A stretch of DNA of 64,000 nucleotides from positions 248,001 to 312,000 of the forward strand of contig NZ_CAHJXM010000001.1 in NCBI RefSeq assembly GCF_903645295.1, in the 5' to 3' direction. Each line of letters starts with the position of its first letter. Position 1 is the first letter of the stretch. A program made the position numbers and the translations under genes. Shown in pieces: positions 47,323 through 55,824 of the stretch. The notes under the pieces are model-generated. The model was given only the letters and a program-made list of their open reading frames with translations. It was not told the origin of the DNA and ran no database searches. The stretch is from Bacillus sp. Marseille-Q1617 (GTDB lineage: Bacteria > Bacillota > Bacilli > Bacillales > Bacillaceae_B).

Positions 47323-47364
47323 TCTCCCTTATGGTTTCGTTTAGAAAAAAGGGGAGATTTTTTT
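47323..47364 (+). terminator. Riboswitch expression platform (terminator containing the thiT ribosome site)
   Basis: TCTCCCTT pairs with AAGGGGAGA and is followed by seven T directly before the ATG. The 3' arm AAGGGGAG is also the only plausible ribosome binding site for thiT (spacing about 8). Confidence 0.75.
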
Positions 47365-47961
47365 ATGAAATCTTTAAGTTTAGTAGTATTAATCGAAGCT
47401 GCATTAATGGCTGCTTTTGCCATTATCCTTGATTTGCTGCCGTCGATCGATCTGTCGCCGAGTATCTCCATTTCGTTCTCGATGGTGCCGATATTCATCC
47501 TGGCTTTCCGCAGAGGATTTAAAGCAAGCCTGTTGGCAGGATTTGTGTGGGGAGTACTGCAGGTGGCACTCGGCAATGCATGGATCGTCACTCCTGTTCA
47601 AATGATCATTGAGTACTTCATTGCATTTACCTTCATTGGGTTTGCAGGTCTCTTTGTCCGCCGCATCCAGGAATCATTACGGTCGGAGAATAAATCAAAA
47701 GTGTACCTTTGGATTGTGACGGCGACGGTTGTCGGAAGTTTCGCCCGTTATTTCTGGCATTTCATTGCAGGTTTCATCTTTTTTAAAGAGTATGCTCCGG
47801 AAGGCATGTCCCCGGTTCTGTTCTCGCTTTTTGCAAACGGAGTAACGATGCTTGGTTCCGCATTGCTATGTTCCGTTGTCCTGGTTCCTTTAATCGCGAC
47901 AGCTCCGCGGTTGATCAGGCAGGGCGTTTCAGCAGGGAATGATCAGCGGAAAGCCTCATAA
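47365..47961 (+). CDS. thiT: Thiamine transporter, ECF S-component
   Basis: 198-residue membrane protein with six helices that captures thiamine and works with a shared ECF energy module encoded elsewhere. It opens VVLIEAALMAAFAIILDLLP, and the thiamine-binding region includes WHFIAGFIFF and FSLFANGVTML. The TPP riboswitch upstream confirms the role. It ends at a terminator (47976-48004). Confidence 0.94.
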   Translation: MKSLSLVVLIEAALMAAFAIILDLLPSIDLSPSISISFSMVPIFILAFRRGFKASLLAGFVWGVLQVALGNAWIVTPVQMIIEYFIAFTFIGFAGLFVRRIQESLRSENKSKVYLWIVTATVVGSFARYFWHFIAGFIFFKEYAPEGMSPVLFSLFANGVTMLGSALLCSVVLVPLIATAPRLIRQGVSAGNDQRKAS

Positions 47962-47975
47962 TAGTAATAAACAGT

Positions 47976-48004
47976 AAACCGATTCCTGAGGGAGTCGGTT
48001 TTTT
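47976..48004 (+). terminator. thiT terminator
   Basis: AAACCGATTCCTGAGGGAGTCGGTTTTTTG. Confidence 0.8.
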
Positions 48005-48112
48005 GTTGTTTAAGAAGGATGGGTCGAGTAAGGGGAAAGGGGATGAAGCAGAGATTGTTAATGAAAGAGAGAGGGGCTTTATGCGTAAATTGTCGAAATA
48101 TGAAGAATGGCA

Positions 48113-48218
48113 GATATATTGATATGTTGGACGATAAAATAAATAAATGGAAGATAAACCGAAAAGACGGCCGATAAAACAGAAAAACGGCCGATAAATC
48201 AAAAATACGGTCGATAAC
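48113..48218. repeat. Tandem array, 20 nt period, GATAAA core
   Basis: GATA(A/T)A at 48113, 48133, 48153, 48173, 48193 and GATAAC at 48213, exactly 20 nt apart; the best units end ACGGCC before the next core. A G-poor, C-rich stretch of about 80 nt follows. It lies in the 430 bp between thiT and the exporter gene, which contain no gene. Confidence 0.85.
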
Positions 48219-48391
48219 GCATCCCGAACCCACCCGCCTCCACCCATATCCCCCATCCCACAAGTCAACAAACTGCGAATAACCTCCAGCCATCCACAAA
48301 ATCCAAATTAATTCCCACTCCTCATTGCTTACAGGCACGTTTATCCTATAAACTAGACCTATTCAAAAAACGATGGCACGGAGAGATACAT

Positions 48392-49153
48392 ATGGAAGCT
48401 AAAATGATACGAAGGTACGACATAATGGAAGTTTGCCTGCTGGCCGGAAAGATCATGCTCCAGAGCGGGGCTGAAACGTATCGGGTGGAGGATACGATGA
48501 TGAGGATAGCTGCTTCCTATGGAATAAAAGAATCGCACAGCTATGTGACGCCGACAGGAATCATCTTTTCAATCGAAACAGATGAACCGACGAAGACCAA
48601 GTTGATCCGCATCAATGAACGATCGACCGATTTAGAAAAGGTCACTCTGGTGAACGGCATTTCACGGAAAATCAGCCAAGGCCAGTACAGCTTAGAGGAG
48701 GCTTACAGTGAGCTGGAAAAGCTTGAGGAAGCAGACCACTCCTATTCTTTTTTGATTCAAGTGCTTGCTGCGTCCATTGCCAGCGGATGCTTTCTCATTA
48801 TGTTTTTAGGCAGCTGGGATGATTTTATCCCGGCATTCATTACAGGTGGAGCGGGATATATGAGCGTGGTTTATTTACATCGCCTCGTTCCGATTAAATT
48901 TTTTGCGGAGTTCCTTGCATCTTTCATCATCGGAATGCTGGCGTTCGGCTTTGTGCATGTCGGAGCAGGGCAGGAACTGGATAAAATCATCATAGGCTCT
49001 GTCATGCCGCTTGTCCCCGGCCTGCTCATAACCAATGCAGTCCGCGACCTGATGGCAGGCCATCTGGTTTCAGGATTATCTAAAGGGGCGGAAGCCTTTT
49101 TGACCGCTTTTGCAATCGGGACCGGCATCGCGGTAGTATTTACGTTGATTTAA
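48392..49153 (+). CDS. Threonine/serine exporter, large component (ThrE/DUF1212, YjjP-like)
   Basis: 253 residues. The N-terminal ~120 residues are a soluble DUF1212 domain (MLQSGAETYRVEDTMMRIA, SYVTPTGIIFSIET). Five membrane helices follow, with VMPLVPGLLITNAVRDL as the family hallmark. It works with the following small component to export threonine/serine or related small molecules. The start at 48392 follows GGAGAG; an ATG at 48404 is possible. A 106 bp gap without terminator separates it from its partner. Confidence 0.88.
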   Translation: MEAKMIRRYDIMEVCLLAGKIMLQSGAETYRVEDTMMRIAASYGIKESHSYVTPTGIIFSIETDEPTKTKLIRINERSTDLEKVTLVNGISRKISQGQYSLEEAYSELEKLEEADHSYSFLIQVLAASIASGCFLIMFLGSWDDFIPAFITGGAGYMSVVYLHRLVPIKFFAEFLASFIIGMLAFGFVHVGAGQELDKIIIGSVMPLVPGLLITNAVRDLMAGHLVSGLSKGAEAFLTAFAIGTGIAVVFTLI

Positions 49154-49259
49154 CATTTTTTCAATGGATTTTTTTTCGTTGAATGTAGTGCGGACACGCG
49201 CTGTTTTGGGTTCTGCCTCAACTGGCTCGAAAATACCCATATGAAGGAGTGGATAGGGA

Positions 49260-49715
49260 ATGATAATCGTCGAACATTTAATCACCAGCTTCATCGCTGC
49301 GGCTGCATTTGGCATCATATTTAACGCACCGAAAGAGTCCCTATTCAAATGCGGGATTGTCGGGATGCTTGGGTGGATCATTTACATGATCATGTTTTTA
49401 AATGAGACGGATGCCGTCCTCGCAACTCTGCTGGCATCGTTTGTCGTAGCGGTCATCAGTCAGGTATTTGCCAAAATGTACAAAACGCCGGTCATCATCT
49501 TCAGTGTCGCGGGAATCATCCCGCTGGTGCCGGGCGGACTCGCCTATGATGCCATGCGGAACTTTGTTCAGAATGACTACAATGCGGCGATCACCCTGGC
49601 AGCGAAGGCGTTCATGATTTCGGGATCGATCGCGGTCGGCCTCATCTTTTCGGAAGTCATCAATCAAATCATACGAAATGCCAGACTCAATGCCAGTGCA
49701 CGCCGGATGAGATAA
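49260..49715 (+). CDS. Threonine/serine exporter, small component (DUF3815, YjjB-like)
   Basis: 151 residues, five helices. The family signature FSVAGIIPLVPGGLAYDAMRNF mirrors the VPG motif of the large component. The pair equals the two halves of a full-length ThrE exporter. A terminator (49726-49755) follows. Confidence 0.88.
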   Translation: MIIVEHLITSFIAAAAFGIIFNAPKESLFKCGIVGMLGWIIYMIMFLNETDAVLATLLASFVVAVISQVFAKMYKTPVIIFSVAGIIPLVPGGLAYDAMRNFVQNDYNAAITLAAKAFMISGSIAVGLIFSEVINQIIRNARLNASARRMR

Positions 49716-49725
49716 CGAGAAAAGG

Positions 49726-49755
49726 ACAGATCCTGAAGACGGGATCTGTTTTTTT
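49726..49755 (+). terminator. Terminator of the exporter operon
   Basis: ACAGATCCTGAAGACGGGATCTGTTTTTTT. Confidence 0.8.
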
Positions 49756-49853
49756 GCGTGCAGAAGGACCCATTACTTTTCACCAAGAGTGCTGTAACTT
49801 TCTTCCACACCGCACGTCTAATGTAAAAATAGACTAAAAGGTGGGTCAAACTT

Positions 49854-52028
49854 ATGAAAAAGACGTATCTCATTATTCTTGCAGGGTTCATATTGTGCAC
49901 TACTTTCGGACTGTTTCTATATTTTCAGAAACCGACCGTCATGGCAGAGGGGAGTCTGGATGGCAAGCTTATCGTGATGAATGAAAATTCATGGACCCTT
50001 CAATTTTCTGAGCGGGTCAGGGAGAGTACGATCAATAACAAGAATATTGTTGTGAAGGATTCAGAAGGTCATGCTGTGGCAGTCACCTTCGAGCTAAGCG
50101 ACGATCGTAAAACACTTACTATTCATCCCCCTGCCGGCGGTTATCCGGAAGAACCCCGGCATTTTACACTTTCCATCACTTCCGGAGTCAAAACAAATCT
50201 TGGTTTCTCCTATGATGGGGATACTGAGTTCACCTTTGCCGTCACGGAAGATATCCCGTCCATTGCCTCTAAGGAAGAGCTTGCCCAATATTTTCAAACG
50301 ATCATAAAGAAACAAAAATTGCAGCAGAGACATTCAGAGTTCAGTCTTTTTGGGAATAGCAACACTGAATCATCTGAAGATAAGGCAGCATCCGCGGGGG
50401 GTGAAAGTTCAGGGTCCGAGCACTCAGAAACGAATAATCAAGTCCAGGGTGTAGATGAAGGAGATATCGTCAAAACGGATGGAACCTATATATACCAAGT
50501 GGTGAATCAACAGCTGGTCATTTCAAGAGCAGTTCCGGCTGACAGCATGAAAATGGTCTCCCGATTGACATTCAAAGAAAACATCCAGCCGCAGCATTTA
50601 TTTTTAGAAAAAGACAAGGTGGTGATCATCGGGAACAGCTGGTCCCATGAAGCGGTGGAAGCCACTGAGAAAATCATGCCGCGACCGATGAATGGGTCTA
50701 CTGTCGCGATGATTTATGACATCTCCAATAAAGAGAAACCGTCGCTTGTGAGAAAGGTGGCAGTGGAAGGCCATTATATGACCTCCAGGAAAATAGAGGA
50801 CACCCTTTATTTTGTATCCAGCTTATATCCTGATTATTGGCTTGCCGACAAGAATCCCGAAGTTGATTTAAGACCAAGGGTGATGGATAGTGCGGAAGGT
50901 GAGGAAGTCAAAGCGATTCCGGCAGCCCGCATAAACTATTTTCCTCAATCAATGCAGCCGAATTACACGATGATTGCAGCGCTGGATATTGAAAATCCGA
51001 AAGCGGAATTTAACGTTCAGTCGTATTTAGGGAGCGGAAATGGCATTTACATGTCAAAAGAAAATCTTTATATAGCCGTGGAAAAGATGGAAGATCCCGA
51101 AAGGTGGGACGTCTCGAGTACCGAGGTGTATAAGTTTGGAGTGAAGGATTCAGAGATTACGTATAAGGCCTCGGGTAAAGTGCCTGGAAGGATACTGAAT
51201 CAGTTTTCCATGGATGAGCATGAAGGATACTTCCGGATGGCAACTACTGATGGAGAGGTATGGAATGATGATAAACCTTCTTCAAACGCACTATACATTT
51301 TAGACGAAAACATGAAGAAAACAGGTGAAGTCACGAACCTTGCAAAAGGGGAAAGAATCTACTCTGTGAGATTCATGGGTGATAAGGCATATATCGTCAC
51401 CTTTAAACAAGTAGATCCACTGTTTGTCATCGACACGGCGGATCCGGAGCAGCCGAAGGTACTTGGGGAATTGAAGATCCCTGGCTTCAGCACGTATCTT
51501 CATCCGATCGATGAAAACCATTTAATCGGTTTCGGGTTCGATACCAAGATCATGGATGACGGAAAATCATTTAACGAGGAACCCCGAATCATCCGGAGCG
51601 GGATGAAACTATCATTATTTGATATTACGGATTTTCATAACCCTAAAGAAGCAGACACTGAAATCATCGGGGGCAGGGGAACACACTCTTATCTGCTCGA
51701 AGATCATAAAGCGCTTTTCCACGAACCTTCCCGTAATTTATATGGATTCCCTATTTCGGTCTATCATGACAAAGAGGGAAGTGAGTACGAACAGGTATTT
51801 GATTATCAAGGAGCGCTTCTTTACGAAATCACCCCTGAAAAAGGCATTGAACGTAAGGCGAAACTGGCAGAGGACGATCAAAAACAAAAAGATGTCTATG
51901 AAAATTGGGAAAATAATATACAGCGCCTGCTCTATATAAATGATACCGTATACACGTTATCCAATAGTAGAATTGATGCATATTCCTTGAATGATTTTAC
52001 AAAGGAAAGCTCTTTGCTCCTTCAATGA
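49854..52028 (+). CDS. Membrane-anchored or secreted beta-propeller domain protein (PF09826 type)
   Basis: 724 residues. An N-terminal signal/anchor helix (TYLIILAGFILCTTFGLFLY), an Ig-like Big_5 domain (LDGKLIVMNENSWTLQFSE... to about residue 130), and a low-complexity Ser/Glu linker near residues 165-195. The large beta-propeller then starts at NNQVQGVDEGDIVKTDGTYIY, the hallmark of this family. Repeated LYIAVEKM / AYIVTFKQVDPLFVIDTADPE strands fit propeller blades. Function unknown; extracytoplasmic. Starts after AAAGGTGGG; terminator at 52034. Confidence 0.85.
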   Translation: MKKTYLIILAGFILCTTFGLFLYFQKPTVMAEGSLDGKLIVMNENSWTLQFSERVRESTINNKNIVVKDSEGHAVAVTFELSDDRKTLTIHPPAGGYPEEPRHFTLSITSGVKTNLGFSYDGDTEFTFAVTEDIPSIASKEELAQYFQTIIKKQKLQQRHSEFSLFGNSNTESSEDKAASAGGESSGSEHSETNNQVQGVDEGDIVKTDGTYIYQVVNQQLVISRAVPADSMKMVSRLTFKENIQPQHLFLEKDKVVIIGNSWSHEAVEATEKIMPRPMNGSTVAMIYDISNKEKPSLVRKVAVEGHYMTSRKIEDTLYFVSSLYPDYWLADKNPEVDLRPRVMDSAEGEEVKAIPAARINYFPQSMQPNYTMIAALDIENPKAEFNVQSYLGSGNGIYMSKENLYIAVEKMEDPERWDVSSTEVYKFGVKDSEITYKASGKVPGRILNQFSMDEHEGYFRMATTDGEVWNDDKPSSNALYILDENMKKTGEVTNLAKGERIYSVRFMGDKAYIVTFKQVDPLFVIDTADPEQPKVLGELKIPGFSTYLHPIDENHLIGFGFDTKIMDDGKSFNEEPRIIRSGMKLSLFDITDFHNPKEADTEIIGGRGTHSYLLEDHKALFHEPSRNLYGFPISVYHDKEGSEYEQVFDYQGALLYEITPEKGIERKAKLAEDDQKQKDVYENWENNIQRLLYINDTVYTLSNSRIDAYSLNDFTKESSLLLQ

Positions 52029-52033
52029 CCGAT

Positions 52034-52069
52034 GAACAGCCTCCAATAGGTAATTAGGAGGCTGTTTCT
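52034..52069 (+). terminator. Terminator of the beta-propeller gene
   Basis: GAACAGCCTCC...GGAGGCTGTTT. Confidence 0.7.
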
Positions 52070-52157
52070 ATGTCTTCCTCCAGATGTTTTGAAAAAAAAT
52101 CTCTGGGTACATTAAGTATGAGATTCAGAGATTTCAAAATTGAAAGGAGCAAACCGA

Positions 52158-53762
52158 ATGAATAGTAACAATATCACGCAAGAATGGTACTCATATCTAG
52201 GAAAATTACCAGATCTTCTTCTGGCATTGCTCGTATTATTGATCGGCTGGATCATTGCGAAGGCAATTGAAAAAGCTGTTTACGGTCTTTTGAAGCGAGT
52301 GCATTTTGATGACAGGCTTCATTTTGGAAAACCGAATGGAGAACGGAAATGGACATCAGAGAAAGTCATCAGTAAGATCGTGTACTTTATCATTCTGGTG
52401 TTTGTCTTTATTGCTTTCTTTAATATGCTGGATTTAAACTTTATCGCTTCTCCGCTTGTCGGAATGCTGACTACGATGGCTGCAGCCATTCCGAATGTAT
52501 TGAAAGCTGCACTCATTTTATTACTAGCCTGGGTGGCTGCCTCTCTTCTTAAGATGCTGATCGAGAAATTAGGTAATCGTCCATCCGTGAAAAATGCTAT
52601 CCTCCGATCTAAACTGGCCAAAGATGAAAGTGATGTACATCGTTATGTATACACAGCAGCGCGAATCGTCTTCTATCTTGTGCTATTAGTATTCCTTCCG
52701 GGTGTGCTTGCAGCCCTTAACATTACAGGGGTTTCAGGTCCATTCACGGAAATGCTTCACAGCTTCCTTGCATTCATTCCAAAACTGTTCGCAGCAGCGA
52801 TTATCTTCATTGTCGGCTGGTTCGTCGCAAAAATCGTACGCGACATCGTAACGAATTTCCTGGCTGCGGTCGGAACGGAAAGAGCGGCTGAACGTTTTGG
52901 GATCAGCAAACTATTCCAAGGGACGACCGTTTCTTCTGTAATTGGAACAATCGTTTTTGTACTCATCATGATTCCGGTGACAATTTCAGCCCTTGATCAA
53001 CTCGACATCAGAGGGATTTCTGAACCGGCAATCAATATGCTGAACGCTGTATTGGTGATGCTTCCAAACATTGCGATAGCGATTGTCCTGATCCTTGCGG
53101 GAGTCTGGGTCGGAAAATGGGCAGGTGCCTTGGTGTCGCGCTTACTGAACAGAGTGGGCTTCAATTCTCTTCTAAGGAACATGGGAATCGGCCGTAAGTC
53201 GACAGCTGACACGACTTTGGATACACCTGCAAATTCCTATATGAACCTATCAGGCCTTGTTGGAAGAATCGTTCAAATCATCATCATATTCTTATTTACC
53301 GTCGAAGCTCTGCAAATCGTTAAATTGGAATTCCTTGTGGCGCTTGCGACAGGCGTACTTGCGTATTTACCGAATGTACTTGCGGCTGTCATCATCCTTG
53401 GTGCAGGACTTTACCTCGGTAATCTAGTGAAAAATATCATGTCCAACGTACTGAGCGATAACTTCCAGGTCCTTGCGACCATCACGAAATATGCCATCAT
53501 CGCTCTGAGCTTCTTTATGGCACTCGATCAATTGAAAGTGGCCGATTCAATCGTCAACATCGCATTTATGCTCATCCTGGGAGGGCTTGCCTTAGCCTTT
53601 GGATTGGCATTTGGACTTGGAGGAAAAGAATTTGCAGGAAAATATCTTGCAAAACTGGACCGTAAAATTGAAGAAGAGAAGAACATGCCGAAGCATAACA
53701 AACCAAATATCAATAAACCTGATATTGGTGGGAACGACAACCTTCCTCCTCATAATCTGTAA
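52158..53762 (+). CDS. TM-helix-repeat membrane protein (mechanosensitive-channel-like)
   Basis: 534 residues with five copies of a ~35-residue amphipathic helix pair of the PF05552 type: KLPDLLLALLVLLIGWIIAK, IPNVLKAALILLLAWVAASL, IPKLFAAAIIFIVGWFVAKI, LPNIAIAIVLILAGVWVGKW and LPNVLAAVIILGAGLYLGNL. Each starts with a Pro and contains a conserved G or W. The C-terminus ends in a Gly-rich FGLAFGLGGKEFAGKY helix and an Asn/Pro/Lys-rich tail. Members are annotated as mechanosensitive ion channel-related; gating not shown here. ATG 52158 follows AAAGGAG. Confidence 0.8.
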   Translation: MNSNNITQEWYSYLGKLPDLLLALLVLLIGWIIAKAIEKAVYGLLKRVHFDDRLHFGKPNGERKWTSEKVISKIVYFIILVFVFIAFFNMLDLNFIASPLVGMLTTMAAAIPNVLKAALILLLAWVAASLLKMLIEKLGNRPSVKNAILRSKLAKDESDVHRYVYTAARIVFYLVLLVFLPGVLAALNITGVSGPFTEMLHSFLAFIPKLFAAAIIFIVGWFVAKIVRDIVTNFLAAVGTERAAERFGISKLFQGTTVSSVIGTIVFVLIMIPVTISALDQLDIRGISEPAINMLNAVLVMLPNIAIAIVLILAGVWVGKWAGALVSRLLNRVGFNSLLRNMGIGRKSTADTTLDTPANSYMNLSGLVGRIVQIIIIFLFTVEALQIVKLEFLVALATGVLAYLPNVLAAVIILGAGLYLGNLVKNIMSNVLSDNFQVLATITKYAIIALSFFMALDQLKVADSIVNIAFMLILGGLALAFGLAFGLGGKEFAGKYLAKLDRKIEEEKNMPKHNKPNINKPDIGGNDNLPPHNL

Positions 53763-53783
53763 AAAAATCTTTATATACAAAAT

Positions 53784-53829
53784 AAAACCGCGTAATCCCG
53801 GAGTGGGCCTGCGCGGTTTTGTTTTTTTG
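53784..53829 (+). terminator. Terminator of the channel-like gene
   Basis: AAAACCGCG...CGCGGTTTTG followed by TTTTTTT. Confidence 0.8.
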
Positions 53830-53851
53830 TGTGCTTTAATCCATTAAAGAG

Positions 53852-53893
53852 GTGAGGGACGGGCCTTTAGCGAGCTAAAGGCCCGTCCCTCAC
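53852..53893. repeat. 42 bp perfect palindrome of the GCCCGTCCCTC family
   Basis: Two 20 nt arms (GTGAGGGACGGGCCTTTAGC and its exact reverse complement) are separated by only two bases. A further decayed piece of the repeat (TGAGTTAAAGTGG) follows. No T-run, and a separate terminator already lies upstream, so this copy is not needed for termination. Confidence 0.9.
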
Positions 53894-53928
53894 TGAGTTA
53901 AAGTGGTGATGAATTTCCAATCTTAACC

Positions 53929-53944
53929 TGTTCCACGTGAAACC
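53929..53944. other. parS-like Spo0J/ParB binding site
   Basis: TGTTCCACGTGAAACC matches the parS consensus TGTTNCACGTGAAACA at 15 of 16 positions, with only the last base differing. Intergenic, 36 bp from the 42 bp palindrome and upstream of the ABC exporter genes. Confidence 0.7.
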
Positions 53945-54096
53945 TTCGTCACTTTTGAGGTTTTAAGTCTGCCCGGCAGCCGGTCTGCATACTCCCGCTT
54001 CCCAATATGGATTCTTCAAACTACCACCCATCATAAAAAAGCGATATCATGATACATATATACATATGATAAAGAACGACAGCGTGAGGGGTGTGT

Positions 54097-55824
54097 GTGT
54101 CTTTGAAGGTTATTGGTTTTTTGAAACCTTACCGGTGGGCGATGGGGATTGCTTGGACGTTGATGCTTGTCGAGCTCACGGTGGAGCTTTTGAATCCTTT
54201 ATTCATGGCAAAAATCATTGATCAGGGAATCATGAAGGAAGATATGGATGTGGTGCTCTTATGGGGCGGAATCATGGTTGGAATGTCATTTCTTTCTTTT
54301 GTTTCCGGCGTCACGAATTCTTTTTTTGCTGCCCAGACGAGTCAGGGGTTCGGTTATGACGTAAGGGAAAGTCTATATAAGAAAATCCAGTCGTTTTCTT
54401 TTGCGAGTTTCAATAAGCTGCCGTCTTCTTCGCTCATCACGAGGATGACGAATGATGTGAGACAGCTGCAGAATACGATTTTCATGAGTTTGAGGATCAT
54501 GCTGAGGGCTCCTTTGCTTGTCATCGGATCAACCATTATGGCGTTAATTGTGAATGCGAAGCTCGCCCTGGTTTTGATCATTGTGATTCCGGTTCTATGG
54601 ATGTTTTTATTATGGGTCCTTAAACGGGGCTGGAGTTTATTTGAAAGAGTGCAGAAGCGACTTGACCGGGTGAATGAAGTCATGAAAGAAAATCTTTCGG
54701 GCATCCGGCTGATCAAAGCATATACAAGAAGCGAATATGAAGAAAAACGATTCCACGGCGCCAATGAAGATTTGAAGGATAAAACGGTGAAAGCTCTGAG
54801 ATTTATGGAAATCATTATGCCTCTGTTGATGCTCGTGATGAACCTGGCCATATTGATTGTGCTATGGTCGGGGAGTATAGAAGTGACTGGCGGGGGTGCC
54901 CAGGTGGGGGAAGTCGTAGCGATCGTGACATATGCGACGAGGATTTCTTCCGTGTTTTCCATCTTTTCTTTTATCATTACAAGCTTTTCAAGAGCCCGGG
55001 CATCAGCCGATCGAGTGGCAGAGGTACTGAATACGGAAGTTGATTTGAAGGATGGGGATGAAGCTGAACTTGATAACAAAGTCATCAGCGGAGACATCTC
55101 GTTCGACAGAGTCTCTTTTCAATATCCTGAAACGAGGGGCAGGGTTCTTCAGGATGTCTCTTTTTACGTGAGAGCAGGAGAGACAGTATCTGTTTTAGGG
55201 GCGACCGGATCAGGGAAATCCACTTTATTTCAGTTGATCCCGAGGCTCTATGACACGACAGAAGGAGAAATTAAGATAGGCGGCCATTCCATCCGGTCTA
55301 TCACTCTCGAGAATTTGAGGAAAGCAATCGGGTATGTTCCCCAGGAGGCAGTCCTTTTTTCGGGTTCTGTGAGAGAAAATCTTTTATGGGGAAAAGAAGA
55401 AGCTTCTGAAGAGGAAATGATCCAAGCGGCAAAGGATGCTCAAATTCATGACACCATTGAAAGCCTGAAGGACGGGTATGACACGGCACTTGGACAAAAG
55501 GGAGTGAATCTTTCAGGAGGCCAGAAACAAAGGCTTTCGATTGCGAGGGCCCTGATCAGAAGGCCGAAAATCCTGCTGCTGGATGACAGTACCAGTGCAC
55601 TTGATTTGAAAACGGAAGCGAAATTGCTCGAAGCGATCAAAAAGTATGAATGCACCATCATCATCATAACGCAAAAAATCAGTACAGCGATGGAGTCGGA
55701 TACCATCTTGCTGCTGGAAGACGGAGTGATGATCGGGAACGGCTCTCATAAAACCCTTCTGAAGGAATCACCTTTATATCAGCGGATTTATCAATCTCAA
55801 TTCGGGGAGGTGCACCATGTCTAG
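54097..55824 (+). CDS. ABC exporter half-transporter, degenerate-site subunit (YfiB-like)
   Basis: About 575 residues: a six-helix ABC exporter membrane domain, then an ATPase domain. Walker A GATGSGKST and signature LSGGQKQ are canonical, but the Walker B end reads ILLLDDSTSALD (Asp where the catalytic Glu is expected) and the switch histidine is replaced in IIITQKIST. This is the pattern of the non-catalytic half of a heterodimeric exporter. The start is uncertain among GTG 54091, GTG 54097 and TTG 54103 behind GTGAGGGG. It overlaps the next gene by 8 nt. Resembles B. subtilis YfiB of YfiBC; likely drug or lipid export. Confidence 0.88.
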   Translation: MSLKVIGFLKPYRWAMGIAWTLMLVELTVELLNPLFMAKIIDQGIMKEDMDVVLLWGGIMVGMSFLSFVSGVTNSFFAAQTSQGFGYDVRESLYKKIQSFSFASFNKLPSSSLITRMTNDVRQLQNTIFMSLRIMLRAPLLVIGSTIMALIVNAKLALVLIIVIPVLWMFLLWVLKRGWSLFERVQKRLDRVNEVMKENLSGIRLIKAYTRSEYEEKRFHGANEDLKDKTVKALRFMEIIMPLLMLVMNLAILIVLWSGSIEVTGGGAQVGEVVAIVTYATRISSVFSIFSFIITSFSRARASADRVAEVLNTEVDLKDGDEAELDNKVISGDISFDRVSFQYPETRGRVLQDVSFYVRAGETVSVLGATGSGKSTLFQLIPRLYDTTEGEIKIGGHSIRSITLENLRKAIGYVPQEAVLFSGSVRENLLWGKEEASEEEMIQAAKDAQIHDTIESLKDGYDTALGQKGVNLSGGQKQRLSIARALIRRPKILLLDDSTSALDLKTEAKLLEAIKKYECTIIIITQKISTAMESDTILLLEDGVMIGNGSHKTLLKESPLYQRIYQSQFGEVHHV

